Of a stretch of DNA of 64,000 bases, positions 26,641 to 36,800 are shown piece by piece (the stretch's first letter is position 1; every line of letters starts with the position of its first letter). The translations under genes and the position numbers were made by a program. The stretch comes from Gammaproteobacteria bacterium. GTDB lineage: Bacteria > Pseudomonadota > Gammaproteobacteria > Pseudomonadales > Cellvibrionaceae. The stretch spans positions 248,001-312,000 of the forward strand of contig SEBU01000003.1 in NCBI GenBank assembly GCA_004173475.1, in the 5' to 3' direction. A model generated the notes under the pieces. That model made no database searches. It was not told the origin of the DNA and was given only the letters and a program-made list of their open reading frames with translations.

Positions 26641-28437
26641 ATGACTATCCGCATTTTAACAGTCGCCATAAAAACTGAGCTCGATATAGTTGCTGCACGC
26701 CAACGTGCGCGTGAAATTGCGAGTATTTGCGGTTTTGCTTCGCAAGACCAGGCGCGAATAGCGACATCGATTTCAGAATTGGCCCGCAACGTCTATAACT
26801 ACGCCGGCAATGGAAAAGTGCATTTCACCATTGAAGGTGAAACAGCACCGCAAATCCTCACTATTTATGTGGAAGATAAAGGTCCGGGAATCGACAATCT
26901 CGATGAAATTCTTTCCGGTAATTATGTTTCTGCTACGGGCATGGGCAAAGGAATTTTAGGTGCACGACGTTTAATGGACAGGTTTGATATTAAAACCAGT
27001 CAGCGCGGCACTGAAATTATTTTACAAAAACTTTTCCCGCGCGATGCAAAACTCATTACCCCAAAAATGAGCGGTAGCATATTTTCCCAACTTTCAATTC
27101 TTTCCCCTGAAGCAACCATTGCAGAAGTTTTACACCAAAACACTGAGCTGCTTCATACGCTGGCGGAATCAAAAGCGCGTCAAGACGATTTAATACAACT
27201 CACCCGGGAGCTTGAAGATACCAACCGAGGAGTTGTAGCGCTCTACGCCGAACTGGATGAAAAAGCCGAACATTTACGCCGAGCAGACGCAATGAAATCG
27301 CGTTTTCTCTCTAATATGAGCCATGAGTTTCGCACTCCATTAAGTTCAATTCGCGCACTCTCCAAATTGCTGCTGGATCGTATTGATGGCGATTTAACCA
27401 TTGAGCAAGAAAAACAAGTATTGTTTATTTTGCAAGGTGCACTGGGGTTAACGGATCTCGTTAATGACTTACTGGATTTAGCGAAAATTGAAGCAGGAAA
27501 AATTGATATTCGCCCACATACGTTCAATGTTGCTGAAATGTTTAGCGCATTGCGTGGCATGTTGCGGCCACTGCTTATATCCGAATCATTAGATTTAAAT
27601 TTTGTGGAACCAAATTTTCATTTGGAAATGTTTACCGATGAGGCCAAGCTTTCACAAATTTTACGAAATTTTATTTCCAATGCGTTGAAATTTACGGAAG
27701 CCGGTGAAATCACGGTGAATGTGAGTTTCATGGAACGCGAAGGCCTCGTTAAATTCACGGTTAAGGATACCGGCCTTGGTATAGATGAAAATGACCAAAA
27801 GATTATTTTCGAGGAATTCAGTCAGCTGGAAAATTCTCTACAACAAAAAGTAAAAGGTACCGGTCTGGGTTTGCCACTCTGTAAAAATTTGGCAACTTTG
27901 CTAAATGGCAGCGTAGCGGTTGAAAGCACACCGGGCGTGGGTTCTATTTTTTCAGTAACCTTGCCACAACATTACTCCCCACCGACACCTAAGAAAGATT
28001 TGAATAGACCTGAACCGACAACGTCGAAAAAAGATGATCGTTTACCGATTCTCGTTGTTGAAGATAATGCTTCCACTCAACTTCTCTACCAAAAGTTTTT
28101 TGCAGACACAGAATTTCGCGTGGTAATCGCCAATACTGTTCGCCAAGCCAAAGAACTTTGGTCTTCCGTTAAACCTTTAGCGGTTATTCTCGATATATTC
28201 CTCCAAGGAGAGACCGCGTGGCCCTGGCTCGCAGAAATTAAAAATGATCCGGTATTGCGTCGCGTACCAGTAATTGTAGCGACTGAAATAGAAGATAAAC
28301 GCAAAGGCTTGTCATTGGGTGCCGATGCCTACTACGTAAAACCTATATTTAAACAGCAACTTATTTCGACAATTAGAACACTGATCGGCGGCTCTCTATC
28401 ACAACCGCCAACTGCTATTGCTGCACAGCTAAAATGA
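26641..28437 (+). CDS. RsbT-like ATPase + histidine kinase + receiver hybrid
   Basis: A composite protein of 598 aa. Residues 1-135 are an RsbT-like kinase domain (N-box ISELARNVYNYAGNG, G1 DKGPGI, G2 MGKGILGARRLMDRF). A coiled coil (about 150-215) leads to a complete histidine kinase: H-box SNMSHEFRTPLSSIRA, N-box RNFISNALKFTEAG, G motifs DTGLGI and GTGLGLPLC. A receiver domain (about 470-590) has its phospho-acceptor Asp in AVILDIF and the conserved lysine in YYVKP. It therefore contains two different ATPase domains, one of partner-switching and one of two-component type. Tightly packed: 1 base after the previous gene. Confidence 0.92.
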   Translation: MTIRILTVAIKTELDIVAARQRAREIASICGFASQDQARIATSISELARNVYNYAGNGKVHFTIEGETAPQILTIYVEDKGPGIDNLDEILSGNYVSATGMGKGILGARRLMDRFDIKTSQRGTEIILQKLFPRDAKLITPKMSGSIFSQLSILSPEATIAEVLHQNTELLHTLAESKARQDDLIQLTRELEDTNRGVVALYAELDEKAEHLRRADAMKSRFLSNMSHEFRTPLSSIRALSKLLLDRIDGDLTIEQEKQVLFILQGALGLTDLVNDLLDLAKIEAGKIDIRPHTFNVAEMFSALRGMLRPLLISESLDLNFVEPNFHLEMFTDEAKLSQILRNFISNALKFTEAGEITVNVSFMEREGLVKFTVKDTGLGIDENDQKIIFEEFSQLENSLQQKVKGTGLGLPLCKNLATLLNGSVAVESTPGVGSIFSVTLPQHYSPPTPKKDLNRPEPTTSKKDDRLPILVVEDNASTQLLYQKFFADTEFRVVIANTVRQAKELWSSVKPLAVILDIFLQGETAWPWLAEIKNDPVLRRVPVIVATEIEDKRKGLSLGADAYYVKPIFKQQLISTIRTLIGGSLSQPPTAIAAQLK

Positions 28438-28448
28438 GGAATAGAAAA

Positions 28449-29954
28449 ATGCCCAATTTCTACCTGGACGCACTCATCCTCAATGTTGATGACAATGACG
28501 GTGCCCGCTATGCAAAGACACGTATTCTCACTCTCGCAGGATTTAAAGTCATTGAAGCTAATTGTGGTGCGGAAGCACTCTCAAAAACACGAAGCTATTC
28601 GCCCAATTTAATTTTGCTCGACGTTAAGTTACCGGATATTAATGGCCTAGAGGTTTGTCGCCAGATAAAAGAGGACGAAAATACAAAGCACATATTAATA
28701 TTACAAACATCCGCCTCTTTTATCGGTTCTGCGGATAAAATTCGCGCGCTTGATGGCGGCGCCGATAACTATTTGGTTGAACCTATAGAGCCCGATGAAC
28801 TTCTAGCTAACGTTAAAGCGCTCTTACGCTTGGGCAGGTTGGAACGCGAACTGCGCGATGTTGACCGTCGTAAAGATGAATTCCTTGCGACACTCGCCCA
28901 CGAGCTGCGTAATCCGTTAGGGCCCATTAAAAATTCTGTTGAGTTGTGGCGCAGGCTGGAGCCGACGCTGCAACCTCCGCTCGAAAGCATTCGTAATACC
29001 ATCGCACGTCATTCGAATCATCTCGCGCATTTGGTAGATGATTTATTAGATGTTTCGCGTATCTCGAAAGGAAAAATTTCCCTACGCTGGGAAAAAGTTG
29101 AGTTAAAGAATTTCATTAACAGCGCTGTTGAACAAAGCGCGCAAGCAATCGAAAATCGAAAACACACATTAAATATAAATTTACCGCAAAAAAATATTTG
29201 GGTAGCCGGTGACCAGGTTCGTCTTTCGCAAATAGTCGTTAATCTTTTATTAAATGCCGCTAAATTTACCGAACCAGGCGGAAACATAGACCTGTCTGCG
29301 GAGGAGATTGACGATAGCGTTGTCATTCGTTTGAAAGACAACGGAATAGGAATTGCAGACAACAAAATAAATTCAATTTTTGAATTATTTGAGCAAAGCG
29401 GCCACGTCACTGATCGTGTTCAGGATGGGCTTGGAATAGGCTTGTCGCTGGTGCGTGCATTGGTGAGGTTACACGGCGGTGAAGTGCACGCCGAAAGTAA
29501 TGGTATAGGTCAGGGCAGTATTTTTGAAATAAAACTTCCCATTGAAACTGAAAGCCTCGATATCCCCACCGAAGAGCCAGCGCCTACCGAAGAAACAATG
29601 AAACGGATTTTAATTGTAGATGATAACGAAGACGGTGCTATTACCCTTGCGCAACTTCTCGAATTAAAAGGTCACGATGTTCAGACCGCTTTTACCGGTG
29701 CCTCTGCCGTTGAAAATGCCAGCCAATTCAATCCAGATATTATATTTCTCGATATAGGTCTCCCTGATTTCAGCGGCTACGAAGTCGCGAAAAGATTACG
29801 TGCCCTACCCCAAGGTAAAGTTTTTTCTTTGATTGCATTGACCGGCTATGGACAGGCACATGATCGTCAAACAGCGCTGGACTCAGGCTTCGATGATCAT
29901 TTTGTGAAGCCTATCGATTTCAAAAAATTAGAGGCGATGGGGATTTTGATTTAA
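28449..29954 (+). CDS. receiver-histidine kinase-receiver protein
   Basis: Last gene of the stressosome operon. Domains: receiver 1 (about 5-120), HisKA with H-box ATLAHELRNPLGPIKN, HATPase (N-box VNLLLNAAKFTEPGG, G motifs KDNGIGI and GLGIGLSLVRAL), and receiver 2 (about 385-500; acceptor Asp in IIFLDIGLPD). Receiver 1 has the acceptor Asp in ILLDVKLPD, but the conserved lysine after beta-5 reads Glu (YLVEPIEP), so its response to phosphorylation may be altered. I place the start at 28449, preceded by TGAGGA, rather than at the ATG 28434 that overlaps the previous stop. Probably the output or relay stage of the pathway. Confidence 0.9.
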   Translation: MPNFYLDALILNVDDNDGARYAKTRILTLAGFKVIEANCGAEALSKTRSYSPNLILLDVKLPDINGLEVCRQIKEDENTKHILILQTSASFIGSADKIRALDGGADNYLVEPIEPDELLANVKALLRLGRLERELRDVDRRKDEFLATLAHELRNPLGPIKNSVELWRRLEPTLQPPLESIRNTIARHSNHLAHLVDDLLDVSRISKGKISLRWEKVELKNFINSAVEQSAQAIENRKHTLNINLPQKNIWVAGDQVRLSQIVVNLLLNAAKFTEPGGNIDLSAEEIDDSVVIRLKDNGIGIADNKINSIFELFEQSGHVTDRVQDGLGIGLSLVRALVRLHGGEVHAESNGIGQGSIFEIKLPIETESLDIPTEEPAPTEETMKRILIVDDNEDGAITLAQLLELKGHDVQTAFTGASAVENASQFNPDIIFLDIGLPDFSGYEVAKRLRALPQGKVFSLIALTGYGQAHDRQTALDSGFDDHFVKPIDFKKLEAMGILI

Positions 29955-30086
29955 GTAAGTGCTTGTTAGTCGATTAATATTTTTTTGCAAAAAAAATTGA
30001 TTGTGTTCGCTCAGCGACAACCGTTAGCGGCAATATACGAACAGCTCAACAAATTATCATCTTGTTTAAACTGAACTTTTTTAAAG

Positions 30087-31058
30087 TTATTTGGACTTTA
30101 CTGCGGCCGAAGGTATACGTATTTCAAAACGACTGCCTTTTACACCTTCCGCACTAAATGCAGCAACAGAACCGCCGTGCTTCTCTACGATATTTTTAAC
30201 AACAGCCAAACCTATTCCCAACCCATGATTAAGATGACCAAAATTTTGGGATGCGGGCCCGAAGAGATCGAAAATTTTCGGCAATAGCTCTGGTGCTATA
30301 CCACTACCATCATCTATAACATTTATAATTACCTGATCATTGGCAGAACTTAATTTCACCCATATGTTGCCGCCTTGCGGAGTATATTTCGCGGCGTTAC
30401 ACAATAAGTTTTTTAAAACCTGCAACATTCGCTTGTGGTCACCGATAATATATAAATCATCCACAGGAGATTCCACGTTAATGGAATGATTACGCGCGCG
30501 AATAATGGAGTCATTTTGCTCCAATGCTTCCGTCACCAAATGCTTCACATCCAGCAGTCGCATATCATTGCCTACCAACCCACGGGCAAAATGCGATATG
30601 TCTGAAAGATCGTCAATAAGCCCTACGAGCAGATTTATTTGACGTTGGATAACGCTTGTCATTTTCTGCAGACGAGCGGGATCCGGTTTGGCGATACTCA
30701 ATATTTCAGCCGCAGCGTTAATTGAAGATATAGGATTACGTAACTCATGGGCGAGATGGGCGAGCAACTCATCTTTGTACTGCGCCTCTAGTTGTAAATT
30801 TTTGAATTCGTGCGCTGAATTGTTTAAATGCACAAGCTCATTGCCATCCCCTGCAGAATCTTCCGCATGCTGAATCACAAAAACCGGTTTTAATTCTCGA
30901 TCTGTTTCCATATAGGTCGTACTCAGAATTTGATCACTCGCGCGCTTCTCGAGCAATTGGTTAATTTCGGTATACTTTATTATTTCGATGTACCTGGCGT
31001 TCTTCACCAAAATATCTATTACATACTTTCCTATGACGGTTGACCTTTCGACACTCAC
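30087..31058 (-). CDS. histidine kinase, PAS domain interrupted by frameshift
   Basis: As it stands the frame opens with a GTG at 31058 that lacks a ribosome site, and encodes the second half of a PAS domain (STVIGKYVIDIL ... ETDRELKPVFVI) followed by an intact kinase: H-box AHLAHELRNPISSINA, N-box KNLLCNAAKYTPQGG, G motifs DDGSGI and HGLGIGLAVVKNI. The missing first half of the PAS domain lies in another frame immediately upstream (to 31159). A single-base change in a run of six A (31059-31064) would restore one continuous protein of about 357 residues. It is convergent with the stressosome operon. The kinase core may still be made from an internal start. Confidence 0.82.
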   Translation of the reverse strand: MSVERSTVIGKYVIDILVKNARYIEIIKYTEINQLLEKRASDQILSTTYMETDRELKPVFVIQHAEDSAGDGNELVHLNNSAHEFKNLQLEAQYKDELLAHLAHELRNPISSINAAAEILSIAKPDPARLQKMTSVIQRQINLLVGLIDDLSDISHFARGLVGNDMRLLDVKHLVTEALEQNDSIIRARNHSINVESPVDDLYIIGDHKRMLQVLKNLLCNAAKYTPQGGNIWVKLSSANDQVIINVIDDGSGIAPELLPKIFDLFGPASQNFGHLNHGLGIGLAVVKNIVEKHGGSVAAFSAEGVKGSRFEIRIPSAAVKSK

Positions 31059-31159
31059 AAAAAAGCATCGTTAACATCCATTCCGACTAATTGTTGGTCC
31101 ATAACCATGTGTGGATATGGCGAGGCTCTGAAGAGCGCCTCAACTTCAACAATTTTCAT
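31058..31159 (-). pseudogene. out-of-frame first half of PAS domain of the kinase gene
   Basis: ATG at 31159 opens MKIVEVEALFRASPYPHM and continues to NDAFL, then stops. This is the typical start of a PAS domain (FRASPYP ... NDAF). One added base in the homopolymer T run on the coding strand would fuse it to the downstream frame as NDAFFVSVERSTVIGKY. Likely one gene with the kinase at 30087-31058. Confidence 0.75.
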
Positions 31160-31605
31160 AAAGGTGGGACACACCATTTTAAGGAAAGAAATTTTTAAAA
31201 AAAAGTTCAAGCCTAAGTTGTTAACCACCGAAAGATAATCGTGAATAATCTACAGGTCTGTGCGCTAGCGAGCCTAAAACCCTCGCGTCACGGTTTTTCT
31301 TATTCCGATACCTATTCAATGCAACTCAACATTCGGAAGGCTTGGGTGCCACTACCAAATAGTAAAATTGAAAGCTTAAAATTTTTCACTTCCATTTTGC
31401 TAACGGCCTGTTGTTTGATTACGCACTGCAAAAAAGCGAAATTTACCTCTCCAACCCGTCAATAAATTCTAAACACTGAAATAGTGGCGCAAAGCACAAC
31501 ATTGTCGAACGAATATTTTTTCAGTTTCCTATACTAGTTTGAACAACTATGTAGAAAAACAGGTCTTAATAATAAATAGGCTGCAGTAGATAACAGGAGG
31601 TGGCC
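31160..31605. other. 446-bp region with no recognised gene
   Basis: Spacer between the divergent kinase gene and the GGDEF/EAL gene. A 74-codon frame at 31241 has no ribosome site and no family likeness. It probably only holds promoters for the two divergent genes. Confidence 0.5.
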
Positions 31606-33804
31606 ATGAAATGCCCCGCAATTTTTGCGAACGAATCAGAACGATTAAAAGCATTAACAGCTTATGGTTTGGATGATGAGCAAACCATTCGAAGCCTCGA
31701 TCCTGTTGTGCATATTGCTTCACGTATGTTCGATATGCCAGTAGCCGCCGTCAATATGATTGGCAGTGACCACGTATTTTTTGCTGCAAGCGTTGGCGTG
31801 GGTGAAGTGGACATGAGCCGAGATGTTTCTTTTTGCGCACATGCTATTAATCAAACCGACGTGATGGTAGTAGCCGATGCAACTCAAGATGATCGCTTCC
31901 ACGATAATCCTTTGGTAACCGGGCCTAGTCACGTGCGTTTTTATGCGGGGGTTCCCCTATTCTCACCGGAGGGTTTGGCACTGGGAGCACTTTGTGTGTT
32001 AGATGATCGCCCTCACCCGGAGTTTTCAAAGGATGACTGCAAGCGTTTGGCTGAGCTGGCTAAAATGGCCGCTGATCGACTCGAACTAAGGCGTATTGAA
32101 ATTTCAAGTGAACGAAGCCGGCCCAAGTTTGAAGAATATGCGGGAAATTCAGCTACTCCGGTCGTGTGGTTTGATGAACAGGGAAAAATTATTGAATGGA
32201 ACCAGGCTGCAGCCAGTGCCCATGGTTATGAGTTGAGTGATAAGGAGAGCCTTTCGTTTGAACAGCTGCTTGTGGAATCTGAACGGTCAGACTTTCGCCA
32301 ACTCATTCAGGGCGCTGTAGCCACAGGATCGCTTGATCAACTGACAATTCCAAGCGAGCTGACCGGTCTTCGTAAAAGCGGTTCTGAATTTCATTTTGGT
32401 TTTGCACTTTTTGGCTGGCATGACGGCAATCAAATGAAATTTGAAGCAGTGCTTAGGGATCGGTCGGCAAAAGAACGTGAAGAGCAGGAACTCCGTCAAC
32501 AAGCGAATCTGGATACGCTAACGGGTCTCGCCAATAGAGGTAAATTTTATCGCAGTGTTGAGGAAGTTCTTATTAAAGCAACTCCCGCAGCTGTCGTAAT
32601 GATTGATCTGGATGGATTCAAAGACGTAAACGATACCTTGGGCCATACGCTAGGTGATGGAATTTTGCAGGAGGTCGCGCGCAGATTGTCGGCGCTGGCA
32701 GAATCCTACGACGTTGTAGCTCGCATAGGCGGCGACGAATTTGCGGTGCTATTAGTCGATGTTACAGATTCGCAAATTGCCCTGCAGTTGGCCAATACCA
32801 TGATCGCCCACATTGCCCAACCAATTGATGTAGATGGCCATATGGTAAGAGTGGGCGCCAGTTGCGGTGTTGCCCTTGCACCGACGCAAGCGCAGGAAGC
32901 ACTGGAGTTGGTCAGTAATGCCGACCTCGCACTCTTTAAAGCGAAACGCTCAGGTCGTAGCCAGGCGTGCCTTTTCTTGCCCGCCCTGCGAATGGAAGCT
33001 ATGGCCCGTCGCCTCTATGGTCTTGAACTGCATCGCGCTGTTGACGAAGGCGAATTTCTACTTTTCTATCAACCACAAATTAATCTTACCGACGGTTCGC
33101 TAACCGGAGCCGAAGCTTTGATTCGTTGGCACCACCCTGACCGTGGCTTACTGGTGCCCGCCAACTTCTTATCCGCGCTTGAAGGTGGGCCGCTCGCCGC
33201 GACTGTCGGTAGCTGGGTGTTAGACGAGGCCTGCGCACAAGCTGCTTATTGGCGGCGTAACGGAGCGCCCGCTTTCCGTATGGGTGTTAATCTTCTTGGA
33301 GCGCAGTTCCGTGTGGGCGATTTATATAAAGAGGTGATGGAAAATCTCGAGCGTCACGGTTTGCCGCCCGAAGCAATTGAACTGGAAGTAACTGAAAATA
33401 TTGTGCTCGATAACGATGAGATTGTGTTGGAAGTCTTACAACGTTTGCATGACGCAGGAGTTGGTATCGCGTTTGACGATTTCGGAACCGGGTATGCTTC
33501 GCTGAGCTTGTTAAAAAGCTATCCACTGACATGCATTAAAATCGACCAAACGTTTGTGCGGGGGATGCTCTCATCCAGACGCGACGCCTCAGTGATTCGG
33601 GCAATCCTGGATATGGCGCGCAGCTTTGATTTGGAAACCATTGCGGAAGGAATCGAGACCGAAGAAGCGAATCGCTATTTAATGCAAGAAAATTGCGATG
33701 AAGGCCAAGGTTACTTATTTGGTAAACCTATGCCCGCACGTCAATTTGAACTGCTATTTGAAATTGGCAGTGCTGCCAAATCGCAATCAAAAGCAAGTGC
33801 CTAA
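31606..33804 (+). CDS. GAF-PAS-GGDEF-EAL cyclic-di-GMP enzyme
   Basis: Soluble dual-domain protein, 732 aa. A GAF domain (about 18-160) and a PAS domain (about 185-285) form the sensory part. The GGDEF domain (about 300-455) has the intact active motif RIGGDEFAV. The EAL domain (about 465-715) has GAEALIRWHHP, EVTENIVL, DDFGTGYASLS, KIDQTFVRG and EGIETEEA, so both diguanylate cyclase and phosphodiesterase activities are possible. AGGAGG lies 5 nt before the ATG at 31606; an upstream GTG overlaps that site. Monocistronic. Net activity cannot be told from sequence. Confidence 0.93.
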   Translation: MKCPAIFANESERLKALTAYGLDDEQTIRSLDPVVHIASRMFDMPVAAVNMIGSDHVFFAASVGVGEVDMSRDVSFCAHAINQTDVMVVADATQDDRFHDNPLVTGPSHVRFYAGVPLFSPEGLALGALCVLDDRPHPEFSKDDCKRLAELAKMAADRLELRRIEISSERSRPKFEEYAGNSATPVVWFDEQGKIIEWNQAAASAHGYELSDKESLSFEQLLVESERSDFRQLIQGAVATGSLDQLTIPSELTGLRKSGSEFHFGFALFGWHDGNQMKFEAVLRDRSAKEREEQELRQQANLDTLTGLANRGKFYRSVEEVLIKATPAAVVMIDLDGFKDVNDTLGHTLGDGILQEVARRLSALAESYDVVARIGGDEFAVLLVDVTDSQIALQLANTMIAHIAQPIDVDGHMVRVGASCGVALAPTQAQEALELVSNADLALFKAKRSGRSQACLFLPALRMEAMARRLYGLELHRAVDEGEFLLFYQPQINLTDGSLTGAEALIRWHHPDRGLLVPANFLSALEGGPLAATVGSWVLDEACAQAAYWRRNGAPAFRMGVNLLGAQFRVGDLYKEVMENLERHGLPPEAIELEVTENIVLDNDEIVLEVLQRLHDAGVGIAFDDFGTGYASLSLLKSYPLTCIKIDQTFVRGMLSSRRDASVIRAILDMARSFDLETIAEGIETEEANRYLMQENCDEGQGYLFGKPMPARQFELLFEIGSAAKSQSKASA

Positions 33805-33809
33805 AAAAA

Positions 33810-33839
33810 CGGGAAAACTTCCTTTCTGAAGTTTTCCCG
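33810..33839 (-). terminator. terminator of RND operon
   Basis: cgggaaaacttc - ctttct - gaagttttcccg, a perfect 12-bp stem, followed on the minus strand by a run of seven T. It lies between the convergent GGDEF/EAL and RND genes. Confidence 0.88.
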
Positions 33840-33882
33840 CCGAAGCACAGTTAGAATTTCTGTAAATTTTTACGACACAGAT

Positions 33883-36800
33883 TTAAAAATGCATCTCTTT
33901 CAAATCTTTCGCTGACATCAAATTTTCGTAGGAACCGTTCGCATTTGAATTGCCTTTTTCATCAAACTTGCCTTTCTCATCCAACTTGTAGTTGCGTTTG
34001 CCTTCGAGTTTACGCAACAAGACGTAAAACATTGGAGTAAAAAATAACCCAAAAAATGTCACACCCAACATACCTGCAAACACCGCAATTCCCATTACGC
34101 TACGCATTTCTGCACCAGCGCCGGTTGAAAACACCATTGGCAACACACCCATAATAAAAGCAAAAGATGTCATCAAAATTGGGCGCAAACGCATGCGACT
34201 AGCAGTGATTGCCGCTTGGAAGGTTGCCATCCCACGCTGCTCCAGTTCACGCGCAAATTCTACAATTAAAATCGCATTTTTACTTGCAAGCCCCGCCAAT
34301 ACAAACAAACTTACCTGCGTAAAAATATTGTTATCGCCTCTAGTTATCCACACACCGAACAGCGCCGAAAGAATTGAAAGCGGCACTATTGAAACGACAA
34401 CTAGCGGTAGAGCCAAACTTTCATATTGCGCTGCGAGAACCAAAAACACGAGTAACAAACACAATGGCAATATGTAAATAGCTGTGTTGCCGGCCAGAAC
34501 TTCCTGATAAGTTAAATCAGTCCATTCAAATACAATTCCGGTGGGCAAGGTTTCATTTAGAATTTGCGTTATAGCATCTTGCGCTTGGCCGCTCGAATAC
34601 CCAGGCGCTGCATTACCGTTCAAATCTGCCGCGAGGTAACCGTTGTAATGTGCGGCGCTTTCGGGACCATAACTTTCTTTCATGGTTAAGACCGCACCGA
34701 GAGGCACCATATCGCCCTGGTTATTACGCACTTTCAAATTAAGCGCACTGGCAGACGTGCTTCTATATGCGGAATCCGCCTGCGCAATAACTTGATAGGT
34801 ACGACCAAACTGATTGAAATCATTTACATATAAGGACCCTAAGTAGATTTGCATGGTGTCAAAAATTTCTTTTACATTCAGCCCTAATTGCTTGGCCTTG
34901 GTACGGTCAACATCGGCATAAAGTTGCGGTACATTAATTTTGTAGTTTGAAAATACGCTGGCAAGTTCAGGGCGTTTTGCGGCCTTTTCTTGCACCTGCT
35001 TCAATACATCTGCAAGCGCTTCATAACCCAAGCCGGCACGATCTTCAATTTGCAATTTAAAACCACCCGTAGTTCCCAAACCGCGAACCGGTGGTGGTGG
35101 AAATACCGCGATAAACGCCTCTTCAACACCTGCAAATTTGGCTTGCAACTTTTGTGAAATTGCAGCAGCAGAAAGTTCTTTTCCTTTGCGCTCTTCAAAC
35201 GGTTTTAAGGTCAAAAATACAATGCCTGCGCTTGAGCTATTAGTGAAACCATTAATACTCAACCCAGGAAATTGCACGGCACTTTCCACACCAGCTTCCG
35301 CTAAACCAATCGCACCCATTTCACGAATAACTTTTTGAGTGCGCTCAAGTGTCGCACCATCGGGTAATTGCGCGAAGGCGATAAGATATTGTTTGTCCTG
35401 CGCGGGAACGAAACCTTTCGGAATAATACTAAAGCCCACAGCCGTAATTCCTAACAACATTGCGTACACACCTACAGCAATCGTTTTGCGGCCTAATATT
35501 TTTCCAACCTTTGTTGAGTAATTTCCAGATGCACGTGCAAAGGTGCGGTTAAACCAACCGAAGAAGCGGCCAAATATTTTATCCATGCCACGTGTTAAAG
35601 CATCTTTAGGTTCATCGCGACCTTTTAATAACAGCGCTGCAAGCGCGGGGCTTAAAGTTAACGAGTTGATCGCTGAAATGACGGTAGAAATTGCAATGGT
35701 CAATGCAAATTGTTTGTAGAACTGCCCGGTCAAACCGCTTACAAATGCGATAGGAACAAATACCGCGATTAAGGTTAATGAGATAGCGATGATGGGCCCA
35801 CTCACTTCTTGCATTGCTTTATAAGTTGCCGCAACGGGTGACAGGCCTTCATGAATATTTCGTTCTACGTTTTCTACCACAACTATAGCGTCGTCAACCA
35901 CAATACCGATCGACAAAACCAATCCAAATAGCGATAAAGTATTGATAGAAAAACCGAATGCCCACATCAACGAAAAGGTACCCACAATGGAAACCGGTAC
36001 CGCAAGCAGTGGAATAATAGATGCGCGCCAGGTTTGCAAAAATAAGATGACAACCACAACGACCAGCGCGAGCGCTTCAAGCAACGTTTTTATAACGGCT
36101 TTAATCGAACTTTTTACGAAGATAGTTGGGTCATAAACTACGTGATAGTCAACACCTTGTGGAAAACGTTTCTTCAATTCTGTCATGGTTGCGCGCACAC
36201 CATTTGAAATTTCTATGGCATTTGCACCTGGCGATTGAAAGATAGGGATCGCAACTGCATTTTGATTGTTCAGCATGGAATTTAAACTGAACTCTGCGGC
36301 ACCCATCTCAACGCGAGCAACATCCTTCAAGCGTGTGACTTCGCCGGTTGAACCAGCACGCACTATAATCTCACCAAATTCTTCGGGGTTATCCAAACGA
36401 CCTTTAGCATTTACCGGTAACTGTACATCGACCATATTGGAGACCGGAGCGCCACCAATAATACCTGCAGCTACCTGAACATTTTGTTCACGAATAGCAG
36501 CGATCACTTCGCTTGCACTCAGATTTTTTTCTGCAATTTTTTCAGGGTTCAACCAAATACGCATTGCGTAATCGCCCGAGCCAAACAAACGCACCACACC
36601 CACGCCAGGAACTTTAGCGAGCTCGTCCTTCACATTCATTAAGGCGTAGTTACGCAAATATAATTCATCGTAACTTTTATCCGGCGAAACCAAATGCACA
36701 ACCATGGTTAAATCCGGTGAGCTTTTCACCACGGTCACACCCGCCTGACGCGTTACATCCGGTAATCTTGGTAGAGCTTGGGATACGCGGTTCTGCACCA

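Noticed and set aside
31241-31465. 74-codon plus-strand frame between kinase and GGDEF/EAL genes
   Set aside because: GTG start without ribosome site, no family likeness, ends without terminator.
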